The position numbers and the translations under genes were made by a program. From positions 21,802 to 85,801 of the forward strand of contig JBMNVB010000007.1 in the NCBI GenBank assembly GCA_050946575.1: DNA of 64,000 bases. The letters run 5' to 3'. Positions within the stretch are counted from its first letter, which is position 1; each line of letters opens with the position of its first letter. Of the stretch, positions 62,716-64,000 are shown in pieces. Below the pieces are notes generated by a model. The model made no database searches and had not been told where the DNA came from. It saw only the letters and a list, made by a program, of their open reading frames with translations. The DNA comes from JALCRY01 sp050946575. GTDB taxonomy: Bacteria > Bacillota > Clostridia > Peptostreptococcales > Anaerovoracaceae.

Positions 62716-64000
62716 TTTTTTTGTGGCGGCCGGTCGAAATATCGGGGTGCTGCACGCAAAATTTTCAACGTTTTTCGGGGGTCAGCAGTCGAAAAGCACC
62801 CGAAAGCTCTGTTTGAAAAACTATCAAGCCCGCAATCGTTGAAAATTTTGCGTGCACCGACGCCATTTTCCGTGTGGCCGCCACAAAAAATCGGAGAAAG
62901 GCGCCCGGAACCGGAGAGAACGATCAGAGCGCCGGGCCCGGGGCCGGAGCGGTGATTCGGCGATCCGGCGCAGAACGGTTCAGGACGGGGCAGTGGTCCG
63001 GCGCAAAAATACCGGATCGCTGTTTTTTTGTGGCGGCCGGTCGAAATATCGGGGTGCTGCACGCAAAATTTTCAACGTTTTTCGGGGGTCAGCAGTCGAA
63101 AAGCACCTGAAAACGCTGTTTGAAAAACTATCAAGCCCGCAATCGTTGAAAATTTTGCGTGCACCGACGCCATTTTCAGTGTGGCCGCCACAAAAAATCG
63201 GAGAAAGGCGCCCGGAACCGGAGAGAACGATCAGAGTGCCGGGCCCGGGGCGGAGCGGTGACCCGGCGATCCGGCGCAGAACGGTTCAGGACGGGGCGGC
63301 GGCTCGGCGCAAAAATGCCGGATCGCTGTTTTTTTGTGGCGGCCGGTCGAAATATCGGGGTGCTGCACGCAAAATTTTCAACGTTTTTCGGGGGTCAGCG
63401 GCCGAAAAGCACCTGAAAGCGCTGTTTGAAAAACTATCAAGCCCGCAATCGTTGAAAAATTTGCGTGCACCGACGCCATTTTCCGTGTGGCCGCCACAAA
63501 AATCGGAGAAAGGCGCCCGGGGCCGGAGCGAATGATCAGAGTGCCGGACCCGGGGCCGGAGCGGTGATTCGGCGATCCGGCGCAGAACGGTCAGGGACGG
63601 GTCAGTGGTCCGGTGAAAAATGCCGGGTCGCTGTTTTTTTGTGGCGGCCGGTCGAAATATCGGGGTGCTGCACGCAAAATTTTCAACGTTTTTCGGGGGT
63701 CAGCAGCCGAAAAGCACCCGAAAGCGCTGTTTGAAAAACTATCAAGCCCGCAATCGTTGAAAATTTTGCGTGCACCGACGCCATTTTCCGTGTGGCCGCC
63801 ACAAAAATCGGAGAAAGGCGCCCGGGGCCGGAGCGAATGATCAGAGTGCCGGGCCCGGGGCCGGAGCGGTGATTCGGCGATCCGGCGCAGAACGGTCAGG
63901 GACGGGTCAGTGGTCCGGCGAAAAATGCCGGGTCGCTGTTTTTTTGTGGCGGCCGGTCGAAATATCGGGGTGCTGCACGCAAAATTTTCAACGTTTTTCG
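62716..64000. repeat. 306-bp tandem array of large hairpin elements, at least 4.2 copies
   Basis: gtggcggccgg recurs at 62723, 63030, 63336, 63641 and 63946 (spacing 307, 306, 305, 305). Each unit holds a 175-bp element followed by about 130 bp of GC-rich spacer. The element has outer inverted repeats TTTTTTGTGGCGGCC/GGCCGCCACAAAAAA and nested inner repeats GCACGCAAAATTTTCAACG/CGTTGAAAATTTTGCGTGC around a 68-base centre. Copies differ by a few bases and the last is cut by the window edge. No transposase or coding signal. Confidence 0.93.

Noticed and set aside
62852..63840. Long open frames across the 306-bp array (repeating CGGRSKYRGAARKIFNVFRG-like peptide)
   Set aside because: The frame is open only because units of 306 bases keep phase; 305- and 307-base units break it. 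There is no ribosome-binding site, and the arms are palindromic DNA rather than protein-like sequence.

Overview
The window reads as the chromosome of a G+C-rich, strictly anaerobic, amino-acid-fermenting Firmicute (class Clostridia). An Eubacteriales Family XIII / Anaerovoracaceae-type organism would fit, but that is inference from gene content. The supporting genes are indolepyruvate:ferredoxin oxidoreductase, butyrate kinase, biotin-dependent decarboxylase subunits, two Fe-S flavin ene-reductases, a rubredoxin-first rubrerythrin, an SPxTG-type sortase substrate and a textbook CIRCE element. Ribosome-binding sites are strong (AAGGAGG-like). Most genes lie on the minus strand. I see no rRNA, tRNA, prophage, insertion sequence or CRISPR array.

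Layout. 1-2313: peptidase (cut by the window edge) and a three-gene membrane redox module (TlpA-like lipoprotein, a 48-residue CXXC protein, a polyferredoxin). 2400-4000: repeat-rich, gene-free DNA with a 301-bp tandem repeat and a 31-bp repeat. 4044-10141: NifU-like protein, rubrerythrin, MerR regulator, butyrate kinase, OFA-type transporter, and a divergent TetR/EamA pair sharing two palindromic operators. 10184-13118: AmmeMemoRadiSam proteins. 13321-15306: large sorted surface protein. 15489-24112: iorAB, a flavin oxidoreductase with a poly-C frameshift, cstA with a leader terminator, and a PrpR-like sigma-54 activator. 24194-36754: a long same-strand run metG-tatD-tilS-ftsH-pucR-mmdA-oadG-biotin carrier-coaX-dus. 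36864-41152: LysR, ADP-ribosylglycohydrolase, Hsp20 under CIRCE, a PLP decarboxylase and a TSCPD protein. 41418-50759: complete purine operon purL-E-C-M-N-F-D. 50947-54318: NlpC/P60 G5 protein and a second ene-reductase. 54570-54915: candidate structured RNA. 55227-62375: glyA, ketopantoate-reductase-like gene, TPP riboswitch-thiT, argH followed by two degenerate CobU-like genes, and a Crp/Fnr regulator. 62376-64000: a 306-bp tandem repeat running off the window.

How the genes fit together. IOR, the two ene-reductases, CstA (peptide/pyruvate uptake), butyrate kinase and the decarboxylase subunits describe fermentation of amino and organic acids. Rubrerythrin and the redox module handle oxidative or thiol stress. 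The purine operon with glyA and thiT supplies one-carbon and nucleotide metabolism.

Most notable: (i) metG is split at a nine-A tract carrying a -1 slippery heptamer; (ii) an ene-reductase is frameshifted at six Cs just after its good start codon; (iii) a likely new structured RNA near 54.7 kb; (iv) two unrelated ~300-bp tandem arrays with internal inverted repeats; (v) strong over-representation of TCAATGC/GCATTGA across genes and spacers.
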